A stretch of 55,195 nt of DNA from an uncultured Rhodospirillales bacterium (lineage in GTDB: Bacteria; Pseudomonadota; Alphaproteobacteria; Reyranellales; Reyranellaceae), in NCBI GenBank assembly GCA_902825855.1, contig CADECW010000036.1:1-55195 (forward strand). The letters run 5' to 3'. The notes beneath the pieces were generated by a model that saw nothing but the letters and a program-made list of their open reading frames with translations, made no database searches and had not been told where the DNA came from. Made by a program: the position numbers and the translations under genes. This document shows positions 25,925 to 34,800 of this stretch, in pieces (within the stretch, counting starts at the first letter, position 1; each line of letters starts with the position of its first letter).

Positions 25925-27790
25925 CTAGAACGTCTTGCTTGCCTGCGGCCGGTGCCTGTTCCTGAGCTTGAAGCCGGACCGCTCGGCCTTGCGCGGATCG
26001 CGCACCCAGATCTCGCGGTTGGGGTGCAGCCCTCCGCCGCGCGTGGCGGGCACGGCGGTGCTGCGGGCGCGGTGGAGCAGGCGCGTGTCAGCCGCACCGC
26101 AGTTGGGATGGATGCCGCCGTTGCCGGCGACGACCTTCTCCCAGGCTGCCTTGCGCTTGGCGAGGGTGGCCGGGTCGGCGAGTGCCGGGCAGTTGAGCTC
26201 GTTGACGTTGAGGTCGACGACGATCTCGTCGCCGTTCTCGATGAAGGCGATCGGGCCGCCGAGCGCCGCTTCGGGGCCGACATGGCCGATGACCAGGCCG
26301 ACCGAACCGCCGGAGAAGCGGGCGTCCGTCATCAGGCCGACGACGATACCGCGTTCACGGCAGAGCGTAGTAATGCGCGAGGTCGGGTCGAGCATCTCCG
26401 GCATGCCCGGCGCACCGCTCGGCCCCTCGTAGCGCACGATGACCATGTCATGGTTCTGGAATTGCTGGGGCGCCTGGTCGAGGGCGTCGAGCAGGCCCTG
26501 CTCGCCCTCGAAGACGCGGGCCTTGCCGCGGAAGGTGTTGTTCTCCAGGCCGCCCTCGACGCCCGCGAGCTTGAGGATGGCGGAAAAGTCCGGCGACAGG
26601 TTGCCGCCGAGGACACGCAAACCACCGGTCGGCTTGTAAGGCTTGTCGACGGTGTAGATCACCTTGCCGTCGGCACGCTTGGCCCCCAGCCGCTCGACCT
26701 GGGCCGCCAGCGTCTCGCCGGTGCAGGTGAGCACCTCGCCGTTCAGCAGGCCGGCGTCGAGGAACTCGCGCACGATCACCTGGATGCCGCCGACGTTGTC
26801 GATGTCGACCATCGAATACTTGCCGTAGGGGCGCGCGTCGGTCAGCACGGGCACGACGTGCTGGGAGAGGTAGTTGAACTCCTCGGGCGTGATGATGTCC
26901 TGCCAGAAGTCGGCATAGCCCGCGGAGCGCGCGATCTCCGGCGCGTGCAGCGTCACGTTGGTCGAGCCGCCGATCGCCATTGCCACGATCGTGGCGTTGC
27001 GCAGCGAATCGCGCACGACGATGTCGCGCGGCTTGAGGTCCTTGGCCATCAGGTTCTCGAGATGGCCGACCAGCTCCTTGGGGAACTCGTTGACACGGCG
27101 CGGATCGTCGGACGGCGGCGCCACCATGTGCAGCGGCTGCATGCCGACCACGCCGATGAAGGTCTGCATTGTGTTGTAGGTGAAGATGCCGCCGCAGCTG
27201 CCGATGCCGGGGCAGGCATGGCAGGCGATGTGATGGCGATATTCGGCATCCGGGTGGCCCGCGACCTGGTAGGCGGTCACGAGGTCGATCGGCTCGCCCG
27301 TCTTGGGGTCGGTGCCGGGATGGATCGATCCGTCCGACATGATGATGGCCGGGCGGTTGTGCTCGAGCAGCGCGGCCAGCGTGCCGACCGGCGGCTTGTC
27401 GCAGGCAACGACGGCGATGGTGCCGGCGAGGCCGGTGGCGCTGAGATGCTCGCACAGCGCGTCGTTGGTGATTTCGCGGCCGATCAGCGAGTAGCGCATC
27501 TCGCGCGTACCGTTGCGGATGCCGTCGGAGGTGGCGATCGTGTATTCGGGCTGGACGAGGCGGAGCTTGAGCTGGCCCTGGCCGCTGCCGACGCGGCCCT
27601 TGAGCGCGTCGTGTATCGCGTCGACCTTCGACATGACGCCGAGATAGCACTGGCTGTCGCCCTTGGTGCCGACGACGCCGACCGACGGTTCGTGGATCAG
27701 GTCGATGTCGGTCCCGAGTGCGCGCGCCACGCCGATCGACTGCGAGCTGCGGCCGGGATGGCGGTCGATGAGGACGGTGCGCGAGGTCAT
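25925..27790 (-). CDS. IlvD/Edd-family dehydratase
   Basis: This 621-residue iron-sulfur dehydratase belongs to the dihydroxy-acid/6-phosphogluconate dehydratase family. The cluster-ligand candidates are Cys48 (GDSQCYLG), Cys130 (ACDKPP) and Cys199 (PGIGSCGG), with Fe-S-type spacing. The C-terminal region holds MTDARFSGGS and GHVGPEAALGGPIA, as in the family. The CDK motif is followed by PPVGTLAALL instead of the usual branched-chain IlvD sequence, so a sugar-acid or other hydroxy-acid substrate is possible. The basic C-terminal tail after about residue 575 is longer than in E. coli IlvD. The ATG at 27790 fits the family start. Confidence 0.85.
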   Translation of the reverse strand: MTSRTVLIDRHPGRSSQSIGVARALGTDIDLIHEPSVGVVGTKGDSQCYLGVMSKVDAIHDALKGRVGSGQGQLKLRLVQPEYTIATSDGIRNGTREMRYSLIGREITNDALCEHLSATGLAGTIAVVACDKPPVGTLAALLEHNRPAIIMSDGSIHPGTDPKTGEPIDLVTAYQVAGHPDAEYRHHIACHACPGIGSCGGIFTYNTMQTFIGVVGMQPLHMVAPPSDDPRRVNEFPKELVGHLENLMAKDLKPRDIVVRDSLRNATIVAMAIGGSTNVTLHAPEIARSAGYADFWQDIITPEEFNYLSQHVVPVLTDARPYGKYSMVDIDNVGGIQVIVREFLDAGLLNGEVLTCTGETLAAQVERLGAKRADGKVIYTVDKPYKPTGGLRVLGGNLSPDFSAILKLAGVEGGLENNTFRGKARVFEGEQGLLDALDQAPQQFQNHDMVIVRYEGPSGAPGMPEMLDPTSRITTLCRERGIVVGLMTDARFSGGSVGLVIGHVGPEAALGGPIAFIENGDEIVVDLNVNELNCPALADPATLAKRKAAWEKVVAGNGGIHPNCGAADTRLLHRARSTAVPATRGGGLHPNREIWVRDPRKAERSGFKLRNRHRPQASKTF

Positions 27791-28172
27791 GGCAAAGGCC
27801 CTTGGCGTGGTGAGGCTGAGGTCGGGCGCGAAAATGCGCCAGCCGGCGTGGACCTGCAACCGGTCAAATGACCCGCCGGGACGAACGCAATACCGCTGGG
27901 CGGTCATCGGGGCAGAAGGCAGGCAGCAGAGAGCCGGTGCGCGGCTGGTACAGGTCGATCAGTACCGCGATCGAGTGGCGCGCTCATCGCCTCGCAGGCG
28001 TTGAGGATGTCGCGACATCCAGTCACCGGGAACTGGAGGTGACGCTGACCGCGATGAGCGAAGCATTGGAACGACCTTCCCCGGTCTCTGCTTGGCCGTG
28101 CGCACGCCTCACTTTGGAATGGTGAGATGTTTGGCTGATTTGCTACAATGCGACGATACAAAGGGGGGCGCG
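27791..28172. other. 382-base gap between divergent dehydratase and TRAP-type binding protein genes
   Basis: There is no gene I can support. It contains a perfect 16-base palindrome (GGATGTCGCGACATCC, 28005-28020) and, near the right end, a TACAAT (28144-28149) that could be a -10 for the 28173 gene, but no matching -35 is evident. Promoters for both flanking genes must be here. Confidence 0.5.
28005..28020. promoter_or_regulatory. Perfect 16-base palindrome, candidate operator
   Basis: GGATGTCGCGACATCC equals its own reverse complement over all 16 bases. It lies midway in the gap between divergent genes, where a dimeric regulator of either could bind. No regulator gene is adjacent. Confidence 0.4.
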
Positions 28173-29135
28173 ATGCTCCGCAGAAACGTCGTCTTCAACG
28201 CGTTGCCTTTGTCACTTGTCAACGTAAAGGATCGCGTCAAGCCCAGGCAACTGGACCTGACCAGTCACACTTGCCTCCCGAATGGTGCTTTGGCGGCAGA
28301 ACTCTTCGCAGCCAAGGCAAGTGAGCGGTCCCAGGGAAGCCTCCAGATCGATGTGGAGGTAGTGGTCCCCACGATGCCCTTGGCGATGATCAGTAAAGCG
28401 TCGGCGCTCGCTGTTTACTCTACGGTGGGATACTCAAACGTCGAGCCGGTTTTGGGACTGTCTGCGTTACCGATGTTCGTCTCGACGTTCGACGAGGCGG
28501 AGGCTCTCGCCCAGATCGCGAAACCGCACTACAACGCCGCTCTCGCCCGACACGGCCAGATTTTGCTTGCGACGCACCCTTGGCGGCCGTCCGGCCTGTG
28601 GAGCACGTTGCGCCTCCGCTCCATCGATGACTTTCAGAACACGGCGTTCAAGCTCGACAACATGGCCTATATCGGCGAACGGTTCGGTTGGGAGAAACTG
28701 TTCATCAGACTCGGCATGCGCCGCGCTTCGTACTCGGAAGCGGAGGTCATGCTCTCCGCTGGCACGACGTCGAACTTGAAATTGGGTCAGGAGTTCAGTT
28801 TCTTCCATGAGATCTTCCTTGCCTCCCCGCTCGATTTCCTGACGGTCAGCCGGGAAGTTTTCGACTCCTTGTCGGCGGCGCAACGACAAGATCTCATCGG
28901 CGCGGGCCACGAGGTGGAACGTGAACTTTGGGCACACGCCAGGGAAGAAGCGCGCCGCGACCAACAGAGCATTGCAGCGCGCGGAGTGCAGGTCGTCGCG
29001 CAACCGCCGGCGGACCTCCTCGCAGCACTGCGGATGGCAGCCGAAATTGATGTCCGGCGCTGGACTGCCTCCTTGGGTGAGGACGGGTTGAACATCATCG
29101 CTGCCTACCGGCAGGCGACCGGCCGCATCCGCTAG
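28173..29135 (+). CDS. TRAP-type (DctP-like) substrate-binding protein lacking a signal peptide
   Basis: This 320-residue protein has the course of a DctP-type binding protein. It begins with an AAELFAAKASERSQGSLQID-like segment, then ALPMFVSTFDEAEAL, and later RSIDDFQNTAFKL in the place of the family's DLKGLKIR segment. No signal peptide precedes the domain, and the expected first beta strand seems poorly kept, so it may be cytoplasmic, mis-started or decaying. No DctQ/DctM permease genes are near. The ATG at 28173 has a strong AAAGGGGGG site. Codon use is less GC-rich than in the flanking genes, which suggests acquisition (inference). Confidence 0.6.
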   Translation: MLRRNVVFNALPLSLVNVKDRVKPRQLDLTSHTCLPNGALAAELFAAKASERSQGSLQIDVEVVVPTMPLAMISKASALAVYSTVGYSNVEPVLGLSALPMFVSTFDEAEALAQIAKPHYNAALARHGQILLATHPWRPSGLWSTLRLRSIDDFQNTAFKLDNMAYIGERFGWEKLFIRLGMRRASYSEAEVMLSAGTTSNLKLGQEFSFFHEIFLASPLDFLTVSREVFDSLSAAQRQDLIGAGHEVERELWAHAREEARRDQQSIAARGVQVVAQPPADLLAALRMAAEIDVRRWTASLGEDGLNIIAAYRQATGRIR

Positions 29136-29306
29136 CCTGCGCTCCCTGCAGGTCGCGGGCGTGCATGCGGTAGCCGTCGAACCTGATCTCGTGCCCGCGA
29201 CACGGACGACACGATGCCTTGCGCGCTGCGACACATCGAAGAAACGTCAGGCCGTTAGTTGAAACGTCGTCATTCGCTACCGCATCGCGACAAAGGACCG
29301 TCCTCC

Positions 29307-29651
29307 ATGATCGAATCGATCATTCCGGCCATGCTTTTCCTGGTCGTGGCTTTGAGCTTCGGCTCCGTCGCCTACCTCATCGTCCGTCACATCGCGGCAT
29401 TGATCTCGGAGGAAGTCATGTCGAGACGCACGCGCACCCTGATCGGCATCGTCGTCATCGAACTGCTCCTGGCCGGCGGCTGGATATGGCTGCACGGCAT
29501 GGCGCTGACCTCGCCGCATGCCACCCGAGACAGCACGCGGGTGATAGGTGAGGTGTTCGGCGGCGCAATGGGGCTTTTGCTGGCCCTGTCGCCGCTGTTC
29601 TATCTCCTGGCGCGAAGCAACGACAGAAAAGCGGCATCCGGGCTGAAATAG
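29307..29651 (+). CDS. Small membrane protein of unknown function
   Basis: This 114-residue protein has three predicted membrane segments: about 4-28, 43-62 and 83-101. The loops are basic, with Arg/Lys between the first two. I do not recognise a family. The ATG at 29307 with AAGGA about nine bases upstream is preferred over the earlier in-frame start at 29259, which adds a polar Arg-rich stretch. It is separated from both neighbours by more than 150 bases and probably has its own promoter. Confidence 0.6.
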   Translation: MIESIIPAMLFLVVALSFGSVAYLIVRHIAALISEEVMSRRTRTLIGIVVIELLLAGGWIWLHGMALTSPHATRDSTRVIGEVFGGAMGLLLALSPLFYLLARSNDRKAASGLK

Positions 29652-30020
29652 CGCCAATTGGATGTGAGCAGCCGAGTGTCGTAGCCCGTCGCGAGCAGGC
29701 GAGCGCGGTTCGCGCTCGATGCGGCGTCCCTCGACGAGAGCCTGCGTGCCCCGCTGCCGGCAGCACCGCCTTCAGGCCGTACTTTTGCCATCCTTGCAGG
29801 TTTAGCCATACCCAGTGGCGAGTTAATATCTAATCGGCGGTCGACCTGGTTTTCGGCAGGTGGCATTTCACAAAGCGGGTGCCGGCAGGGGAAAGCTCGC
29901 AAGCGAACGCAAGAACGGACCGGCGTTGCGCAAATAGAGAATTGCCGAGACGGTTCGAACTGGATGAGGCAGCATTGCTTCTGGCGACCTCACGGTTCCT
30001 GACGGAAGAAGGAGGACAGC
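29652..30020. other. 369-base gap before the monooxygenase
   Basis: There is no gene here. A perfect hairpin (CGAGCGCG at 29700-29707 and CGCGCTCG at 29711-29718, loop GTT) lies about 50 bases after the membrane-protein stop and could end its transcript, although no T tract follows. The right-hand part is AT-richer (around 29810-29870) and probably holds the promoter of the monooxygenase. Confidence 0.45.
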
Positions 30021-31658
30021 ATGGATACAGTGTCAGCGGTCCGGCGCGAGGAAGAAACGAGCACAGGCCCCGAGTTTGACGCGGTCGTCATCGGCGCTGG
30101 CGTCGCCGGCCTCTATCAACTCTACAGGTTGCGCGAACTCGGCTTGCGGGTCCGGGCCTTCGAAACGGGCAGCGCGGTCGGCGGCACCTGGTACTGGAAT
30201 CGATATCCGGGCGCGCGCTTCGACTCCGAAAGTTGGACGTACGGCTACTCGTTCTCCAAGGAGCTTCTCGAAGAATGGGAATGGGAGGAGCACTTTTCGG
30301 CCCAACCCCACACCGAGCGCTACCTGAACTACGTCGCCGACAAATTCGACCTGCGGCCCGACATCCAATTCAACAGCCGCGTCGTCGCCGCGCACTGGCG
30401 CGAGGAGACGCGCAGCTGGGAGCTTGTGCTCGAGAGCGGCGCGCGCCATTCGACGCGCTTTCTCGTCACCGCGATCGGCGTTCTCTCGGCGGCCGTTATG
30501 CCGACCATTCCCGGCATCGACAGTTTCAAGGGCCAGTCGTGCCACACCCAGCGCTGGCCGAAGGCCGGCATCGACTTCGCCGGCAAGCGGGTCGGCATCA
30601 TCGGTACCGGCGCAACCGCGGTGCAGACGATCCAGACGATCGCCAGGACCGTTGGTCACCTGACCGTGTTCCAGCGCACCCCAAACTGGTGCTTTCCGCT
30701 GAACAACAGCAAGATCTCCTCGGAGGAGATGCGCGACATCCGCGCCCGCTATCCGGAGATCCTGGCGCGTTGCCGCGAGACGCCGAGTTGCTATGTCCAC
30801 GGCCCGGATCCGCGCAAGACATTGGAGGTGACGCCAGAGGACCGCGAAGCCTTCTGGGAGAAGTTGTACCGCACGCCGGGTTTCGGCCAATGGCAGGCGA
30901 ACTTCAGCGATATGCTGACCGACCGCGATGCCAACGCGCTCGCCTCCGAGTTTGCCGCGCGCAAGATCCGCGCACGCGTCAACGATCCCATCGTGGCCGA
31001 CAAGCTGATCCCCAAGAACCACGGTTTCGGCACCCGCCGCATTCCTCTCGAAAGCGGGTACTACGAAGTTTACAACCAGCCGAACGTCGAGCTGGTCGAC
31101 GTCAACGAGACGCCGATCGAACGTATCACTCCGCAGGGCATCCGGACGTCGGACCGCGAGCGCGAGTTCGACATCATCATCTACGCTACCGGTTTTGATG
31201 CCATTTCCGGTGCCTTCGACCGGATCGACATCAGCGGCGTCGACGGCGTGCGGCTCAAGGACGTGTGGAAGGACGGCCCGCAGACCTATCTAGGTGTCTT
31301 CGTGGCAGGGTTTCCGAATTTCTTGATGGCGATGGGTCCGCACGCCGGGCTCAGCAATTACACGCGCACCGCGGAATACAGCGTCGAGTGGGTCACCGGC
31401 GTGATCCGGTTTGCGACCGAACGAGGGCTGAGGCGGATCGAGACCACGTCGTCCGCCGTCGACGAATGGACGAATCACGTCCTGGCCCTCGGCCAGGGTC
31501 AACTGATGAATGAGGTCGGCTCCTGGATGACGGGCGTCAACCGCAACGTAGAAGGCAAGCAGAAGCCGCGGATCATGCGCTACAGCGGCGGACACCCTGC
31601 GTATCGCCAGTATTGTGACGCCGTCGCTGCGGAGGGCTATCGGAAGCTTGTCTATTGA
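30021..31658 (+). CDS. Flavin-containing monooxygenase, Baeyer-Villiger type
   Basis: This 545-residue protein is a class B flavoprotein monooxygenase. The FAD motif GAGVAG is at 25-30, the NADPH motif GIIGTGATA at 192-200, and the Baeyer-Villiger fingerprint FxGxxxHxxxWP is exact at 169-180 (FKGQSCHTQRWP). Such enzymes insert oxygen next to ketones, giving esters or lactones, and use NADPH and O2. The natural substrate cannot be read from the sequence; alicyclic, aromatic or steroid ketones are typical. GGAGGA lies before the ATG. It stands alone on its strand and converges with the SpoIIAA-like gene, so it is not obviously part of a catabolic operon. Confidence 0.93.
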   Translation: MDTVSAVRREEETSTGPEFDAVVIGAGVAGLYQLYRLRELGLRVRAFETGSAVGGTWYWNRYPGARFDSESWTYGYSFSKELLEEWEWEEHFSAQPHTERYLNYVADKFDLRPDIQFNSRVVAAHWREETRSWELVLESGARHSTRFLVTAIGVLSAAVMPTIPGIDSFKGQSCHTQRWPKAGIDFAGKRVGIIGTGATAVQTIQTIARTVGHLTVFQRTPNWCFPLNNSKISSEEMRDIRARYPEILARCRETPSCYVHGPDPRKTLEVTPEDREAFWEKLYRTPGFGQWQANFSDMLTDRDANALASEFAARKIRARVNDPIVADKLIPKNHGFGTRRIPLESGYYEVYNQPNVELVDVNETPIERITPQGIRTSDREREFDIIIYATGFDAISGAFDRIDISGVDGVRLKDVWKDGPQTYLGVFVAGFPNFLMAMGPHAGLSNYTRTAEYSVEWVTGVIRFATERGLRRIETTSSAVDEWTNHVLALGQGQLMNEVGSWMTGVNRNVEGKQKPRIMRYSGGHPAYRQYCDAVAAEGYRKLVY

Positions 31659-31682
31659 ATCGAGCTGCGGCCGAATGGGACT

Positions 31683-32078
31683 TCAGGTCGGTTGCATCGG
31701 TCGAAATTCGGAACGGCTGGCATTTAGATGCGCTAGCGCCTCATCGAGCGTGCGAACGATGAGCGGGGCTTTCCATCCCTTGTTCGCCTGGTAGGTGGCG
31801 TAGAGCCTGATCAGCAATTTCAGGTCTTCGTTGGGAACGACATAGAGCCGCGTATGGTCCTTGTAGGCTTGCGGGACGTCCCCGCGTTTGACGGCAAACT
31901 CAGGCGCCAGGCCGAAACTGTCGACGCTGGTCATGTCGTAGATGCAGTCGAACGCCTTGCCGTCACCCCGCGCCGCCGCTGCGAGCCTGTCGAGCGCGGT
32001 AAAATCCTCTTCCCCCAGGTGTCCGTGAAAGCGCACCAGCACGATCTGACGAGGTTCGCAGACTTCGATATCAAACAT
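31683..32078 (-). CDS. Small SpoIIAA/STAS-like protein
   Basis: This 131-residue cytoplasmic protein begins with the beta-strand pattern of the SpoIIAA-like/STAS fold (QIVLVRFHGHLGEEDFTALD), then has YDMTSVDSFG. The full family pattern is weak, so the assignment is by overall style. Such proteins act in partner switching or membrane-lipid binding. It starts 26 bases after the stop of the sugar-binding protein and on the same strand as that gene and the histidine kinase, suggesting one transcript. I see no strong ribosome site. No anti-sigma kinase is near. Confidence 0.55.
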   Translation of the reverse strand: MFDIEVCEPRQIVLVRFHGHLGEEDFTALDRLAAAARGDGKAFDCIYDMTSVDSFGLAPEFAVKRGDVPQAYKDHTRLYVVPNEDLKLLIRLYATYQANKGWKAPLIVRTLDEALAHLNASRSEFRPMQPT

Positions 32079-32104
32079 CGGGCGGTACCCGGCCAGCCGC
32101 TACT

Positions 32105-33256
32105 CTAACGGACGGGTTCCGTTGGCCGCCTCTCCGACGACCACGGGAAGCTCAGGTACTGATCGCGCGTGTCGTAGCAGATGTTGCCATACATCCTGAG
32201 ATAGGCGTGGCGACGCGTGACGTCATGCCAAACCGATGCAGGGGCGGCGAGGTCGGCTTCGTACTGCGCGAGGTTGGAGGCCGACAACGCGCTCGGCAGA
32301 ATGTCCATGGCCTGCGGGATGCTGCGGCCTTCCAGCCAGTCGGCCGCATGCTGGCCCAGCGCATAGGCGAACACCGGTGAGTTCAGACTGATGCTGGCCT
32401 TGTAGGGCCCGCCGCGTCGGATCTCGGCGACCGCCTCCGGTTCGCCGTCGATTCCGCCGAGGAACTGATCGGCGCGCGCCTTGCCGGTGGCGCGAAGCGC
32501 GGCCAGCGCGCCCAGCACCACCGTATCGGCGCCAAGCACGACGTCGACGTTGGGATGCGCCAGCAGGATGGTGCGCATGGCGGTCTCGCCCCCTTCCTTG
32601 TTGACGGTTGCGGGGGAAAGATCAGCCACGATGGTTGCCCCCGGCACAGCCTTCAGCGCATCGCGAATGGCGGCGAAGCGCGGCGCCAGGAACTGCAGGC
32701 TGTCGTGCGTGAGCAGCACCACGGTGGCGCGGCCACGCAACCGATCGCGGATGTAGGAAGCGGCGGCGTCGCCCAACGCCTTGCCCGTGAGGTATTGCGG
32801 AGCGTTCAGGATTTCGGTCGCCGGCGGCGGCACCACGCTGCCGACCCAGGCGCCCGACCAGATGACCTGCCGCAGATGTGGTGCGAGGGCGACAGCGTTC
32901 ACCGGGGCCGAGACCAGGGCGCCCACGCGGCCGGCGCGGAACTGCTGGACCTGCTCGATCTGACGGGTGTTGTCATTGGCTGCCTGGGCCAGCCGGAATT
33001 CCAGCCGGCGATCGCGCGCTGACGCGGCCAGCCCGCGCGCGACTCCGTTCATGAACTCGCGCTCATTGTCCTGGGCGAAGGCCAGCGTCCTGGCGAGGCC
33101 TGTCGGCGGCGCGCAGGCTGCAGCATTTGCGTCAAACGGCGGAAGGATCCTGGGAACGGTAAGCCCGGGCGGGCCCTGCTGCGCCATCGACCGACCGCTG
33201 GCGATGATCAGGCAGGCGAGCGCCAGCAGCGCGCGTGCGATCATAGCCAACCTCAT
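32105..33256 (-). CDS. Periplasmic sugar-binding-type protein (Peripla_BP_4, RbsB-like)
   Basis: This 383-residue protein has a signal peptide (about 1-25, ending SMAQQ) and a periplasmic binding-protein fold of the ribose/galactose type. Typical segments are VVLGADTVVLGALAALRATGKA and GIDGEPEAVAEIRRG in the second lobe. No ABC permease or ATPase is next to it. Instead a membrane-bound histidine kinase gene is directly upstream on the same strand, 86 bases away. I infer that it may present a ligand to that kinase, as LuxP does to LuxQ. GGGGAG lies about eight bases before the ATG at 33256. Confidence 0.8.
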   Translation of the reverse strand: MRLAMIARALLALACLIIASGRSMAQQGPPGLTVPRILPPFDANAAACAPPTGLARTLAFAQDNEREFMNGVARGLAASARDRRLEFRLAQAANDNTRQIEQVQQFRAGRVGALVSAPVNAVALAPHLRQVIWSGAWVGSVVPPPATEILNAPQYLTGKALGDAAASYIRDRLRGRATVVLLTHDSLQFLAPRFAAIRDALKAVPGATIVADLSPATVNKEGGETAMRTILLAHPNVDVVLGADTVVLGALAALRATGKARADQFLGGIDGEPEAVAEIRRGGPYKASISLNSPVFAYALGQHAADWLEGRSIPQAMDILPSALSASNLAQYEADLAAPASVWHDVTRRHAYLRMYGNICYDTRDQYLSFPWSSERRPTEPVR

Positions 33257-33342
33257 GCCGTGTACTCTCCCCAGATGACGACATCGGTGGGCTGTCCGAT
33301 GATCGCTCCATTACAGCCTGCCGGCGAGGCCAAGTCGACCGG

Positions 33343-34692
33343 TCAATCGGCCGGCAACGGAAAGACCAGGCGCGCGACCGTCCCGGGTTGGCGCCGCAGA
33401 TACTGGACCTCGGCTCGCATGGCGGCCGCGACGCCCTTGACGATCCGGGTCCCCAACCCGGTGCCCTTGACCGGGGCATCTTCCCGGCGACCGATGCCGT
33501 CATCCTCGACCACCAGTTCGGCCCGCCCGTCGGCCAGCCGGCTCAACCGGACGCGCACATCGCCGGTCCGGTCGGGATAGGCGTACTTGAAGGCATTGGT
33601 GACCCATTCCGTGACGACGACACCAAGGTTGACGCTGGCATCGGTCTGAAGCCGGAGCGGCTGGAGCTGATGGCTGATCGAGGTCCCGCCATGGCCCTCG
33701 GCGCGCATCGACGTCTCGAGGTGTTCGAGAAGGCTCCCGAGATATCCATCGAGCTCCACGAAGCGCACGTCGCCCGAGCTGTAGAGCCGCCTGTGGACGA
33801 GCGAAATCGCCAGGATGCGCGCCTGTGTCTCTTCAAGCGCGTCCTTGGCCGCCTGGTCGGTCAAGGCGTTGGCCTGCAGCCGCACCAGCGAGGCGACCAT
33901 GGTCAGGCTGTTGGCAACGCGATGGTTGACCTCCGCCAGGAGCACCTCGGCGCGATCGCGCGCCTGGGCGAGATCTGCGGTTCGTCGCGTCACGCGCTCC
34001 TCGAGACCAGCGTTGAGGGCGCGCACCTCGTCGCGCGCCTGGGCAATTTCGCGCGCGTAGCGCAACGCGGAGGCGATGACACCGCCCACCACCAGCACGA
34101 TCACGATGGCGGCCACGATCGACGTCAGTCGCAGCAGGGCGGCATTGGCGCGCTGCTCTTCGACGCCCTCCGTCAGTCGCCGGTCAGCCGCCCGCACGAT
34201 GCCCGACAGGAAGACGTTGGCTTCATCCATCAACGCCTTGCCGCGGTTGGTGCGAAGAATGGCGTCAGCCTCGGAATCGCGCCGATCGGCTTTGAGCGCG
34301 ATCGTCTGGTCCATCTCGCTTACCTTGTCGCGGATCAGGATCCCGAGGCGTTGAACCATCGCCTTGGCGTCATCTTCGACGGCAAAAGCCCGCCTCAGCG
34401 TCTCGAGCTGCCGTTCAGCCAGCGCCTTGGCGTTGTCGTAAGGCGACAGATAGATCTCGTTGCCGGAGAGCAGGAAGCCACGCTGGCTCGCTTCAGCCGT
34501 CTGCAGTGCCGACTGCAGTTCCACGGCCGAGCCCCGGATGTCGCGGGCGTCGATCACCTCGCGGAAATGCGCCTGCGAGCGTTCATTGAGCCAGATCGTC
34601 ATGCCGACGATGGCGAGCAACGCGAAAAGGCCAACGCCCAGCAGTACGATCGTGGATTGGACGAGGAAGCGACTTGAGAGCGTCATGCGCAT
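33343..34692 (-). CDS. Membrane sensor histidine kinase (CHASE3-like sensor, HisKA_2/HWE type)
   Basis: This is a protein of about 449 residues. A first membrane segment (about 8-30 from the ATG at 34692) is followed by a helical periplasmic region of about 150 residues (CHASE3-like, with SQRGFLLSGNEIYL) and a second segment rich in Val/Ile. A coiled linker follows, then a HisKA_2 dimer domain with the phospho-acceptor His in AEVNHRVANSL. The ATPase domain has TEWVTNAFKYAYP (N box) and DDGIGRR. HisKA_2 kinases often act on partners other than classic regulators. No response-regulator gene is adjacent. The start is uncertain: an ATG at 34722 is also in frame, and neither has a good ribosome site. 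Confidence 0.82.
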   Translation of the reverse strand: MRMTLSSRFLVQSTIVLLGVGLFALLAIVGMTIWLNERSQAHFREVIDARDIRGSAVELQSALQTAEASQRGFLLSGNEIYLSPYDNAKALAERQLETLRRAFAVEDDAKAMVQRLGILIRDKVSEMDQTIALKADRRDSEADAILRTNRGKALMDEANVFLSGIVRAADRRLTEGVEEQRANAALLRLTSIVAAIVIVLVVGGVIASALRYAREIAQARDEVRALNAGLEERVTRRTADLAQARDRAEVLLAEVNHRVANSLTMVASLVRLQANALTDQAAKDALEETQARILAISLVHRRLYSSGDVRFVELDGYLGSLLEHLETSMRAEGHGGTSISHQLQPLRLQTDASVNLGVVVTEWVTNAFKYAYPDRTGDVRVRLSRLADGRAELVVEDDGIGRREDAPVKGTGLGTRIVKGVAAAMRAEVQYLRRQPGTVARLVFPLPAD

Positions 34693-34800
34693 GGCGTGGC
34701 ACGATTGTACAGCCAACGCCATTCCCTGCAGGCCCTAAATCGCCGGAGTGTGTTTGCGCAAGGTTCTCCGGCTGGCGATCACCCGCCGTTCGCGGCGCTG

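Noticed and set aside
28144..28149. TACAAT as promoter of the 28173 gene
   Set aside because: No acceptable -35 lies 16-18 bases upstream, so the call would rest on one hexamer.
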